Shown: piece by piece, positions 1-11,110 of the stretch
Layout: each line of letters opens with the position of its first letter
Position numbering within the stretch: position 1 is the stretch's first letter
From: Apostichopus japonicus
Lineage: Eukaryota; Echinodermata; Holothuroidea; Aspidochirotida; Stichopodidae
DNA: 64,000 nucleotides
Direction: 5' to 3'
Assembly (NCBI RefSeq): GCF_037975245.1
Contig: NC_092581.1
Coordinates: forward strand, 19,118,303 to 19,182,302
Translations under genes and position numbers: made by a program
The notes under the pieces: model-generated
The model's input: the letters and a program-made list of their open reading frames with translations, nothing else
Database searches by the model: none
What the model was told of the DNA's origin: nothing

Positions 1-515
1 TCAATTTTCCCCTCACACGTCTATATCAAAGTATTTCTGGTTGATTCTGGTTCTGTTAATAAACTAAGTAACCATTCTTGGTGCTTCTTATACTATTTCG
101 GCGAAAGTACAGAGCTCCTGCCAAACACGTAATTGAATGCAAAGCGCCGGAACATCCCCAAGGACGGGATTGCTAATGGAACATGCCCTGTCCTGGAGAG
201 AATGGGGAACTAGCTACAAAGATACAATCTACTCAGAGGGGTGACAAACAAAAACTTTGTTAAATATCGTACCCGGTGAAAAGAAAACAAAAGAAGGTAG
301 GAACCCTTCCAGGCCTCACCCCCTCCCCTCGCCGCCTAAACGGACATTCTGGGGTAATGTGTATCAACTTAAACCACAAGGTATTTAACCGTCACGGTCA
401 CAGCACTCTATAGTTATGTTACACACCTTTCCCGCCATTTTCAATCCCACTTGGGTGAAAATGTGAAACGTAAACTTGACGTTTTCCGTAAGAGTAAATA
501 AGTTTGTTTACTAAC
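1..515. other. Intron or 3' flank of the HAO gene
   Basis: The donor at 515-514 on the minus strand opens an intron running off the left edge. I searched the minus strand for the expected next HAO segment (glycine-rich DGG block and GRP motif) and did not find it. No repeat or other gene was recognised. Confidence 0.5.
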
Positions 516-3500
516 CGAGGCGGGTAATCCATCTAGCTGACGCCCTCCGTGATTGGAAACTATGATTGCTTTGGCACCAACAGCCACTGCTTGCTTCGCA
601 TTTTCAACTTATATGATATGAAAAGAAACCAATAATGTAAATGTCATTCATGCTTTATTAGTCTGCTTTGTAAATACGTTAGATAAAAATATCACTCATA
701 CAGTTTACAATCTAATGTTTAGAATTATTGAGCACCAAAACTCAGAGGAGTATGAGGTTCATTTCTGATAAGGAGTTACACTGTTATCGTGTCCCCGTCT
801 AGAGGGCGCAGTCTTGGCACGAGTCTAGACGACGAAGCCACCGGAAGGTGCCAAGGTATCATTTCGAGATATTCCTTTCGAGATGTTCCCTTGTAGGAAT
901 TTTTAAGAACGAAACCACATGTCAGAAAGAAGAATAACTCTGAATTAATGTTGGGACTCATCTTCTACTGCTTGCCTTTTCTAATAAAATTGTTTATTAC
1001 AAGAGGTCAAATGTCCCCTTCCCAAATCCCCTCCCTCGCGTCCTACGCCTTTGATACTACAAATAACCTCTTATTGGACCAATTCCATACAAAGTACAGT
1101 AAAAAAGTATACAACATCGATTATGAATTATGTTTTCCTCTTTTTCTTGATACACATGCCTGTCTTTTGACGTGCTCGTCGTAGTGACGTCAGAAAATAC
1201 GATGACTTAATTTCAATCGAAAATACGATTGAAAATTTCGATGCATACATTTAAAGAAAGCATAGCATCTGTCCTTGACTGACAGCTATAGATTAGAAAG
1301 TCATTTCTATTTATCAATTTAAGCTCCGAATTAATTTTAAAGGGAAGATTTACCAAGAAAAGTTGTAAATATTTATTTCAGGGTATTTTTCTTTGTTGAA
1401 AAGGTCAACAAATTGACAGTTGCACCAGCTTTGTGGAAGAGATTTCTTTAACATCTTATGAAAGAATATAGTCACTGGATAGTTTTATCGTGTACCGCAA
1501 TCTTACATAATCAAGGAAAGAAATTCCTTCACATCTACCTCCTAAACTGTCCTGATATTTAAAATAAACATATTGTCCGAATCACAATATTTTCCATGAA
1601 TATTTCCGACGGGTCTTTTGAATCATTTCTCACCTGTCATGATCCCTTTCATAATTAATGGTAATTTCGTCACCGTTTTCAGCCATTCCACCTCCTCCCA
1701 CTTCGGACATGACAGCGATTGGTCCCAAGCATATTTGAATAACCTATCATCGCCAGACGCCCTCGCTTTTGCAATGTCGTCAACAGCTCCCTGGTAATTG
1801 ACGAAGCTAATTACAGGAACAAAAGAATCAGTAAATCTTGTTAAATCATCAGAGTTTGACTAGAGACGTTAAATTTAAAGTAGGACAAATTCATTGCTGA
1901 GATGGGAGGGTGGATGGTGGCCTAAAGATCCTTGAAAGTGGAAGAGTGTAGGAGTTAAGATAATGAACCACAGAAGGATATTTATTAAGTTGAGAGGTTG
2001 TAAAAGGGATTTAATCTCCAACCCACCCAACCAACCACCATCCCTTACTACCCTTATCAAGTTGCTGAGATCTAGATTTGTTATAATAAATATCTAATAG
2101 AAATGAAAGGTCAACACCATCAAGTGGTAATAAAGATTTTTTGTCCTACCGGGTGCAACAAGACCCCACCTACCAGTGACAGTACCTACCCTTTGGCGGC
2201 GACTTCCCCTTTCAACGTTTTGATGAATTGGTCCCCACCTTGGTACCCTTTGTTCTTTCTAATCCCCACACATGGAGAATCCACAGAGACTACAATGGCT
2301 TTGAATCCCGCCTTTTCCGCCCTTTGTACGATATTCTGCGTATTTCGTCTGTCTTTGTTCAAGTACGTTTGCATCCATAGGATACCATTGGGGGCGCTCT
2401 TTGCGACATCTTCAATCAGAACCTGCCCCCACGAACTCATAATCATAACCGTACCGCACTTTTCTGCTCCTAGAAATGGCAACAAAAAATCGGATACTCC
2501 AATAAAATATATCTATATAATTTGGTTATTAAATCAACTAATCAGGCCATCGTGGCGATTCCTTTCCTCCACCAGTTCCCTACACAACACCCCCCCCCCC
2601 AGCCCACCACCCATCCATATTGATACATAACTCACATGTTTTATGGGTTAAAATATCGATTAGAATTATATCGTTATTTGGTATGTCACTTTCGTGTATT
2701 ATCGTAAACTTGCCTCATGAGATTAAAATGTTTTCATGCACGTTTCCCACCTCTGTCACTTTGGGGAGTAGGCTATCCATGTCCCTGTTTAACCTTTACT
2801 TTTGTAATGCACGCAAACATTTTCACCCACTCATGAAATTCATATACTATATCGCTTGGACATTTATTTGTTACCCCCTCCCCTGCCCCCCACGTCCGAG
2901 ACATCAGACGGCGAAAGGCCTTACCTTCGGCAGTAGCCATCTCTCCTCTAGGGTGGGCCCCACTTTGGAGTGCCGAGGGCGCCACACCAATCGGGATATT
3001 GACGTCATACCCTAGTACCCTATTGGATATATCCCGATGTTTATCGGCACACATAATCCGAGGCTGGAATCGGAGCCTGTCAAAGTATGAAATGTGTCAT
3101 TAAATGAATTGACAACCTCAAGGGTTTCAAAGGCAAACGGCTGTATAAATAATTATACAACTTCACGCACAATATCTGGTACAAAAGGTGATATTCGACA
3201 ACGGCAAGGAAATAGGATTTGATTCTGATTGCAGAATCTCGACAAGTTCATTAGGGGAGAGTATATGCTCAATCTCAAAAATATGTGAAATAAATTCGGG
3301 TAGTAGGGTCAACGGTATGCAAATATATTTGTTATATTTGTAGGTTCGCCTGTCAGGGTCCGCCAACACCAATCACCCTTCTAATTAGCAGTGTCGGTAA
3401 GAAAAGCTACTTAGGTGAATTACAAGTAAGACAAAAGAAAACATATTTCAATGAAGTACATAAGAAGCCCTCGTAAACAACATTTATGGTGCCAACTGCC

Positions 3501-3789
3501 TTGAACGACCTTATCAAATTGGGGAATTAAATATAAACCACAGTGCACTCTCCTTACCCCCACCCCCTCCTTATGCCCTCTCCTCCTCTGCAAACACGCA
3601 CATCGTATTTTCTTCTAAGTCATATCACAAATAAGAACTTCGATTGAAAGTCTGGTGTAGCTACCTCTTATACGCAGCCTTATTTTCTTGTAACGTTTGT
3701 TCTTCTCCAGTTCCGGTTGCATAGTAATTCATTATCCAATCAGGAAGCTTTTCTTTAGCCGTCTGCTCAAAGTCGTCCAGTGAAGGCAT
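516..3789 (-). CDS. HAO1-like: 2-hydroxyacid oxidase (HAO/glycolate oxidase family), 5 exons, 3' part outside window
   Basis: Probable peroxisomal FMN-dependent enzyme that oxidises glycolate or other 2-hydroxyacids to the 2-oxoacid with release of H2O2. Exons read on the minus strand are 3789-3665 (start codon at 3789), 3076-2925, 2469-2190, 1806-1634 and 607-516; all have GT-AG borders and the phases join without a stop, giving 274 residues. Family residues are in place: an active-site Tyr at 22/23, Tyr128 in a QTY..KDR context, Asp156 in VDSP, Lys239 in LPLIMKG, and His263/Arg266 in SNHGGRQLDG. Human HAO1 has 370 residues, so about 90 C-terminal residues lie left of position 516; nothing matching them was found in 1-515. 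An acceptor at 3817-3818 opens the first coding exon, implying an upstream 5'UTR exon that I could not locate. HAO1 versus HAO2 identity is not resolvable. The family call is firm; peroxisomal location is inferred because the C-terminus is not visible. Confidence 0.93.
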
Positions 3790-3816
3790 TTTGATAAAGT
3801 CACGCTGCAGGTCACT

Positions 3817-5215
3817 CTGGAAAGAAAAGAGACCCCGAACGGTTTCTACGTGTGCTGTTAGTAGCAACGTATCCTGAATAATGAATGAGTAAAGCATATC
3901 ACCTCTCCACACATATAACGTAAGCACATATTTGTCAGCACACATGCACTTAATTTATAGGCTACTACTTTTAAACCATCTACCCACCGACACCCCACCA
4001 CCCATCCCGACCATAATTATGCTGGCGTGCCATTTTCGCTTCAAGATGTCCATTTCTTACCCGGCATCCGATCACTTGCTCCGAACAAAATGACAGAGAT
4101 GTTGGCACGCAAGCCCTCCCTCCCCCACCCAATATTACTTCGCTAGCAAACTTGCAGTGAACGAACATTTTCTGTGACAAAAACAGAAACACACTGTATT
4201 TTCAAAGCAGAAAGAACAGACAACTATATGAAGTCGCGTGAAAAGTGGGTACACGAAACGCATTGGCGTCATCTACAACCATGCAGGACTAGGGACACGG
4301 GCCTGAACAAACAGTTTCCAATTCCCCCCCCCCCCCCCCAACCCGTCCCCAAAATGAAGACAGGGCTACAAACATCACGTTGGAATAGCGACCAATTTAG
4401 CGAATTGACTCACGGCCTTTTTAATCGGCCAAAATGTGTATTGAAAGACCACCCTCAATTTCCTTCCAGTGACGCGGCTCATGCATGGGCCTTTACATAG
4501 GTACTGGCCACACGTTGTAAAAAACTTAAATATACAAAGCGATAAGGAAAAGAAGAAAGAATCGTAAATTTCTATTCCCTACATTTTCCCACGCATGAGA
4601 ATTTAAGTGAGCGTTTGTGTAAACCTTCGGTGCCCCCACACAGCGTCCCAAACCCTTACTAGAATAGAAATCCATCCAGTTATATCGGGCACATTCCCAC
4701 CAGTTGATGTGAAGAAGAATTTTTTCTTTATCATATCGGCACATCTAGAAAAACATCATCATACAAAGAGATGAATGATTGTTATAAAAGAACGCAATAG
4801 CCAAGTAAGCTGCAAGTTACTCTGTAGCAAATACACTAGCTTTTGTTTGGTTGTTCCTTAGTTGACAAACGAACGTACGTATAAGGCGTAATCTACGAAA
4901 ACGGCCTTCTTGTCACGAAAGACCCAAGTAAAAAAAGCGAAATTAAAAGCAAAACAAAACCAAAAAACGGCACAAGAATTGAACGCGTCCGCGGACACGT
5001 TCAATGTACACATGGTAAGAGTAGAGAGCAGAACAAAGTTTAATAGAAAGGATTGGTATATTAAGAAAAGGTGACCGAGATTCGTAAAAAAATAACCTAT
5101 TGATGTCAGGACATTGGCAAAGGATTCTATTGTGAACTGAACAGTTACAAGTAAGGAAGAATCTTTTTGGAACGGATGGAAACAAGGAACATATTTTAAG
5201 ACTGAACTTCGATAC
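3817..5215. other. Upstream flank of HAO gene, no gene recognised
   Basis: This AT-rich stretch presumably holds the HAO promoter and a 5'UTR exon, but no TATA box or clear first exon was identified. A run of 16 C residues lies at 4324-4339. Open frames here are short and show no family resemblance. Confidence 0.4.
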
Positions 5216-5575
5216 TTATATGGGTCATATAAAAGTTTATCTGGATGTTCTTTGTATCAACCAGATAAAGTTTTATCTGGCCCAGATATGGAAGCCATAA
5301 ACTTCAACCATATAACATTTTATATGGACCATATAAAAGTGTATCTGGATTTTCTTTATATCAACCAGATCTGGCCCAGATATGGATGCAATAAAATGTA
5401 TCCAGATAACATTTTATATGGGCCATATAAATTTCATTTTATATCAAGTTATATCTGCGCAATTTTGTATCTGGCCAGATATAAATTCCAGATCTGGAGC
5501 AGATCTGGCCCAGATTGAAATTCCAGATCTGGTCCAGATCTGGATTTTTACATGTGGCCCAGATCTTGGATTTCG
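5216..5575. repeat. Degenerate repeat field built on CCAGATCTGG / CCATATAAA palindromes
   Basis: About 350 bp consist of closely packed variants of the self-complementary core CCAGATCTGG, half-sites CCAGAT and ATCTGG, and CATATAAAA/TTTATATGG blocks. Spacing is irregular, so this is not a simple head-to-tail array; both strands read nearly alike. Several overlapping short open frames arise only from the repeat. Confidence 0.75.
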
Positions 5576-6289
5576 GTAAGGGCGATGGAAGTAAAAATAC
5601 AACGAAGGGAACTGAAGGATACCGTCGTTTATCGAATTCGAATAATTCATATATAAATGAAACCAGGTGTCACACTGTTCCACTAAATTCACCTGAAACC
5701 GGACAAAAATCACAAACCGAATACCAAATCCACGGGATACCTTTCCCGCTCAATGCCACATTTGCTGTTTGAATAGGTCAGGAACCACGGAGACACGACT
5801 CCTGTCGTTTGAACGTTACGAAACCCCATGTGGTCAAAGTGGTCAAAGAAACATTTTGGTGTATGTAAAATCAACATATGTGGTTTGGAAAACTCAATGA
5901 GTTGAATGTACTCGTTAGCATGAATACGATGGGATCGTGTTTTGGCGATGTGGTGAGGGTGCGGAACTCGGGGTTGGGGGGGGGGGGAGATGGGAAGGTC
6001 TCTATAAGACCATATATGCTATGCTGTGGATGTCATTTCTGGGAAAGCTTGGGCGGGGATGACTGACAATCGGTATTTGGATTAAACCGTCACAACAGTA
6101 ACCAGAGAACTACTAAAAATTGTTCACTCATAATATTGGTGTACACAATCACCATCACGGGGACGTCAGGGGGCGTGGCTACAGGTGGGATGCGACTGAC
6201 GGTATCCCAAAGGTTTTCTACCTTATACTGTTAACACATTCAGATCGACAGGGATCATACAGTGATATATGTTTCCGGACCAGTAACCT
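5576..6289. other. No gene recognised
   Basis: AT-rich sequence with a G-run near 5976-5989. Open frames are short and unrecognised. Confidence 0.4.
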
Positions 6290-6452
6290 ATGGAACGCGA
6301 AAAGGGAAAACTTATTCCGTTGTCTAAACTAAGTTTGTTGTTGTCTAAACTAAAGTTGTTGCTGCTGTTTTACCACGTTGTTGTTCAAACTCACGTTGAT
6401 GTCTTAACTTCCGTTGTCTAAACATACGTCGTTGTCTAAACTTACGTTGTTG
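6290..6452 (+). mobile_element. One-ended foldback-type element with internal short tandem repeats
   Basis: Begins with ATGGAACGCGAAAAGG (6290-6305), the same 16 bases that form the outer ends of the complete foldback element at 52494-52848. It is followed by irregular repeats of a GTTGTCTAAACT-like unit, as the complete element is followed by a different short tandem unit. No matching inverted right end was found nearby, so this copy is truncated or rearranged. Confidence 0.5.
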
Positions 6453-6819
6453 CCATCGGCTCTGTTCAAAATTGCTAAACCGCGTAATGTAAACCAGAAT
6501 GCAAAATGCACTGAGGTTTCGATGACTTCAATACACTAGATTTCTGCTTGTTAGTATAAGCAGAACTAGCTGTTACAATATAAATGGCCCGAACCACCAT
6601 TTTGATACAATAACACTTTGGCATGGGAAACACATGTCAGTCTACTGTACGTGGCTATACACAGTCATTTGGAGTCACCAGACGCCAAATAGTGGAAACC
6701 TTCTTTCATAAGCTACCGTATCTGTCACAGCCAGCCTATCAGATAACATAAACGTTACGCCTCATACGAATATGAGGCTACATGGTAAACAACTTTTAAA
6801 ATGTTATAGGCTATGCTTA

Positions 6820-6971
6820 TACGCTGTGAATGTCGGAAATCAAGTAAAACGAGTGTCGAGACAAAGTACCAGCATAAAAAAATACTGCATTTTTAAGCTG
6901 CTTTCCTTGAGCCCCTTCAACAATGTGTAAAGATACGCTGTGAATGTCGGAAATCAAGTAAATCGAGTGTC
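6820..6971 (+). repeat. Direct repeat pair of about 37 bp
   Basis: The sequence starting ACGCTGTGAATGTCGGAAAT at about 6819 recurs at about 6934 with one change, roughly 115 bp apart. The stretch between is unique. Confidence 0.7.
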
Positions 6972-7297
6972 TATGAATGAAATGGGGGTGTAGGCGGTTT
7001 TACACTATCTAACGCAACGTAGTGGCCAAGAACCTGATGTATTTTTAAGGGAGGGCCCGAAGAACATGAACTTATAGCATGCTCCTCATGGTGAAACATG
7101 CACCTATTAGGTGAATTGAGTGTACTTTTAATAGTAAGAAAGACTAGCGTAGGTTCTTATGACCAACTAGACCGGTTTCTGCTCTCAACTTTTATAGGAG
7201 GAGCTTCATCAGTAGTAAGCCTTTGAATTTTTTATATTCGGCATGAGCGTCTCGTTGTCAAAATGCATCTATTTTCTGTGCACGAGTTTTTATGGAC

Positions 7298-8196
7298 TCA
7301 TAGTGCATCTATAAGAGCATCTAAAAGAGCTTCGTGTGAACCTTGAGAGTCAGCTGATTCTTCGTTAGTACGAAACCTTGAGTTAACAAGTAAATCTTTG
7401 AGATTTTGGGCCCTTTTGTAGGCAAGAATCGGTTCTTTTGGAAACAGTTTGGATAATTCCGCGTGTTGCGAAATTAAGTGCCAATGTTTCAAAAGTGCTT
7501 TTTTCAAATGCGTGGTTTTGATGTGGGGTGTATAGGTAAGCTTGAACACCAGTGGTGGTTCCTTTTGTTTAGGATTGGTAGTGAGGTATTGCCTACGGTT
7601 TTCAAATTTTATGCCTTTAGTGGCTGTGGCAATTTCCTCTTTCTTATAGTTACGGAGTAACAGTTTCTCTGTGAACGCATTCTTTTTCTCTAAGAAGTCA
7701 GTCTCGTTGTTACAGAGACGTGCGTATCGTAATATTTCCCCTTTAATGAAGCCTTTAAAGTGGCAAGTGGGTGTGCAGAGTTTCTGTCGAGGTATTGGAA
7801 GGTTTCCGTGGGTTTGGTGTGGACTTTAGTGTCTAATAACCCATTGGTTTCGAACCTTGTACCTTTGAAGATTTTCAAATCTAGGTATGTTACCTCGGTG
7901 TTTGATATTTCTACCGTAAACTTTAAGAAGCGGTGAATTTTAGTTTGAAACGTCATATCACTTTTTAACTTTTCGTAGTGGTGACTAGCTAATTGCCTTT
8001 CAATTTCGGCTTGATAGTCTGAGTGATTCAATATAGCAATGCCTCTACCTTTATCGAAGGGTTTGACAATAATAGAGCGGTCGTTTTTAATTGCATTTAG
8101 TGCAAAACGTTCCGCCTTATGTGTGTTGCTATTGGCGTTTCGGATAGTAACACTTGCCAATTCGGTTTGTGTTGCTTCCAAGTGGAAACGGATCAC
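7298..8196 (-). pseudogene. Penelope-like retroelement relic (reverse transcriptase fragments)
   Basis: Minus-strand frames give two blocks typical of Penelope-like reverse transcriptases. The first (8196-7690) has an N-terminal RT block (IIVKPFDKGRGIAIL, then a DY...QL motif) joined directly to a distal block containing TYLDLKIFKG and a TKPTETFQYLD segment. The RT core between them, including the catalytic YxDD region, is missing, so an internal deletion is inferred. After a one-base frameshift in a G-run near 7740 the reading continues to 7298 (FKLTYTPHIKTT, KLFPKEPILAYKRA). No endonuclease domain was seen. It is dead: deleted, frameshifted and terminated. The element family is clear from motif order; the subfamily is not. 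Confidence 0.75.
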
Positions 8197-8221
8197 CGAC
8201 CGAAAAAATATCGGAATTTGA

Positions 8222-9650
8222 ACACCTAGTAAATAGGTTGAATGAAATTCACCGCTTCTTAAAGTTTACGGTAGAAAGTACAAACGCGGTTACGAACCCT
8301 TGTATTGTTATACACGCTTCACAAGTTAACTGGGACAAGGCTACTTTAGGGTTATAATAAACAGTAGAGCACTGAAACAGCCCGTAGCCTCCACTTTGAG
8401 ACTCATAACTTACATAGAATATCTCGGTCTCTATGATCAAGGAACGAACAGTTTAGAAACGCTGTGTACGTAACACTACGTATATGTAGCCTTTAGAAAA
8501 CCTATAGCCGGAGTAATATAGTTCAGTTTGTTCTGTTAATCGAGAAGTGAGAAGCTGGTACTAAACAGGTAGCTATTGATCATATTCCACAAGCGCCTTG
8601 AACAATGGAGGGAACCGCCGATTATGAATGCCTACCTTAATTTGTATTCAATCATGGAGCTATAAACAGATTATAGCTCCATGATTCAATATAACTTTAG
8701 AACTAGGCAAACACACTAGCTTGCAGTGTCACTCGCCGTATGTCTGCAAAGTGTATGTAACTTGGATTTACAATGTATAACAAATATATACAGTTAAAGG
8801 TTCAGGATGTAAACTCAAGTCCAGCTCAGATTTTTCCCTCCTAAGATCTGCAGCGAAAGAATGATTTGGATACATACCAGTAATACTTTTAGTTAGTCCC
8901 GGTACGTTTCTCTCTTTAACGACTGTTTTCCGTCACGAACTTGGTTTTGAAAGCAGTCTCATGTGTGACAGTACAAAACCATACTGCTTCGAGTGTTATG
9001 TTTTGCTCTCGTAGTATGCTACAATTTATTGACATAGTTCATCTGTTGTGAATAACAAATGACGTAAAATATATGATATGATTTGATTGGTCTGTTACGG
9101 AATTTCCCAAATTCATCTCTTACACTAGATAAATATTTGCAAATCTACTTCATGATAGACATAGGGTAATAAAAGAACATTCATAAATTTAACCACGCAT
9201 GTGCAAACATTTGCTTCTATCGTAGGGATAACAAATTGTTAACTTTAAAAAAATATTTAAGGGCCTTCCCCAGAGCAAGTAAAAGCAACCGCATCTGTCC
9301 AATCCCCCATCTTGATGGCATGTTCCGTTTCTCAAATAAAATACAATTCACTTTATTGGGGAAAGGACCGCATTGCGCAATGATTTGTGATGTTATGTTA
9401 CATTCGGGGTGGGGTGGGGGAGGGGGTACTGGTTGCTACCGACTCGGTGGTGCAACCGCTGGTGCAGTTTGTCACTTTGTAGGCGCAGCTGACGAAATAA
9501 ATATGAAGCAAATGCGTTAGGCTATTTTGTCATCAAAGTGCATCTTATCTAGGATGTCATCTTTAAATGTTCCACAGGGGAGGGGGGGGGGGGGGGCTTG
9601 TGTAAGGGAAGACTAACAATTCGTGTAATCCAGAGCAAGATTTTTTTGGG
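8222..9650. other. No gene recognised; small inverted repeats
   Basis: Contains an inverted copy (8245-8277) of a 33-bp piece of the Penelope relic and a perfect 15-bp stem hairpin (8651-8685). A run of 15 G residues lies at 9582-9596. No coding sequence was recognised. Confidence 0.45.
8651..8685. repeat. Perfect 15-bp inverted repeat with 5-nt loop
   Basis: ATCATGGAGCTATAA at 8651-8665 is the exact reverse complement of 8671-8685; the loop is ACAGA. The bases ATTCAAT occur at both outer edges. There is no coding sequence nearby and no T-tract typical of a terminator. Confidence 0.85.
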
Positions 9651-10032
9651 AGTTGCTCATCACAAGGATCTTCATTATGTAAGGTAACATTTCATGATTT
9701 GGTTTGTTTCTCCTTTTTGTGGTAAAAAGCCATTCCTCATTACTAATGTACAATAACTGGTGTGTACAGAAAGCTTCACGTTATAAATGTCAAAGAACGG
9801 CAATTTTAATTTCAAAACTTGCATCCGATATATACTTGAAGAAATTAGTTGCTCATCACGAAGATCTTCATTATTTATGTAAGGTAACATTTCACGATTT
9901 GGTTTGTTTCTTCTTTGTGCTATATAGCCATACCTCAATACGAATGCACAATAACTGGTGTATAGAAAGCTCCACGTTATAAAGGTCACAGAATAGCAAA
10001 TTTGATTTCAAAACTTGCATCCGATATATAAG
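9651..10032 (+). repeat. Tandem duplication, about 190-bp unit, two copies
   Basis: The block from AGTTGCTCATCACAAGGATC (about 9651) to the CATCCGATATATA segment (about 9834) recurs at about 9847-10032 with scattered substitutions and small indels. Shared open frames are repeat-derived. Confidence 0.8.
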
Positions 10033-10890
10033 AAATACAATGGAAACAATGAACGAAATAATAAACTAAATAATCCGATAAAAATTCTTGCTATGAAATA
10101 TATTTTACCCTTCTTGAATTCCAAACATATATGGTTACACATAATATTCATCATCTTCAATGTAGGATCTTTCGCATATCGAGTAGTTTCTTCAATAAAA
10201 CCTTTACAAAGAACGTCTACAAAAATCTTGCATATAAATTTGACCTTTACAAAATATTGTTTTAAAGTAGGTTACTTTACAGGGCCTAGAGGAATCATCC
10301 TAAACTATGGGAAGGAACATGGAGGTGGGGGGGGGTGGGGGTGGAGTGGCATCACTGGGAGAGGGTGGGGCATGTGTACATCATGATCAGAAATACAAAA
10401 TACATTTGCATCTAGCCATTCATCACAGAAAACACTTGACTGTGCACCAAGTTTCTTTCTATCTTAAATCATACAACATAAATGAAATTACAGTCAATTT
10501 TCATATATTTGCCACAAAAGGAACAAAATACTGACAACAAAAAATGGCAGGACTTTTTTTGTGCATGTCGTTTTATAACTGGACCTACGAATAAACACTC
10601 ATTATTTACAAGAGCATCAAAGTAACATTAATAGCTTGAGAATGGACCCATCAAAATTTCAAAAATATTTGTACCTCTCATGATATGTAATGTGTGGGAC
10701 ACAAAATGTCTGTGCTGGGTAAGGGCTATGTAGAATTTGTTTATTAGGAATAGCAAAATGGTTTTACTCTCATAGACCTCAAAGATGTCCATTTATATTT
10801 AATATTACATGGCTTTATCAAAAGTGACACAACGTTACCAAATAAACTTAAAATGTATTGTGGACTTCCCTGTTTTACCCTGTGAACCTC
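10033..10890. other. No gene recognised
   Basis: AT-rich sequence with a G-rich stretch at about 10321-10370. No gene or element recognised. Confidence 0.4.
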
Positions 10891-11110
10891 AATTAATGCT
10901 ATCATGGTTGTCGAGAAAGCTATGGATAACCGCTAAAATATTCAAAGCTTATTTCTCATGTAATTTTCATATGCAATATCATAGCAATTAACGCTATCAT
11001 GGTTGTCGAAAAATCAATGAATAACTGCCACAATATTCTAGACCTATTTCTCACTAATCCCGTATGTTATTTCATAGCAATTAATGCTATCATGGTTGTC
11101 AAAAAGTTAT
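10891..11110 (+). repeat. Tandem repeat, about 98-bp unit, just over two copies
   Basis: The segment AATTAATGCTATCATGGTTG appears at about 10891, 10988 and 11080 with CAATATT...TATTTCTCA blocks between copies. Confidence 0.7.

Noticed and set aside
2103-2630. Plus-strand open frame of 175 residues
   Set aside because: It lies antisense to the HAO exon at 2190-2469 and has no family resemblance; it is a shadow of that exon.
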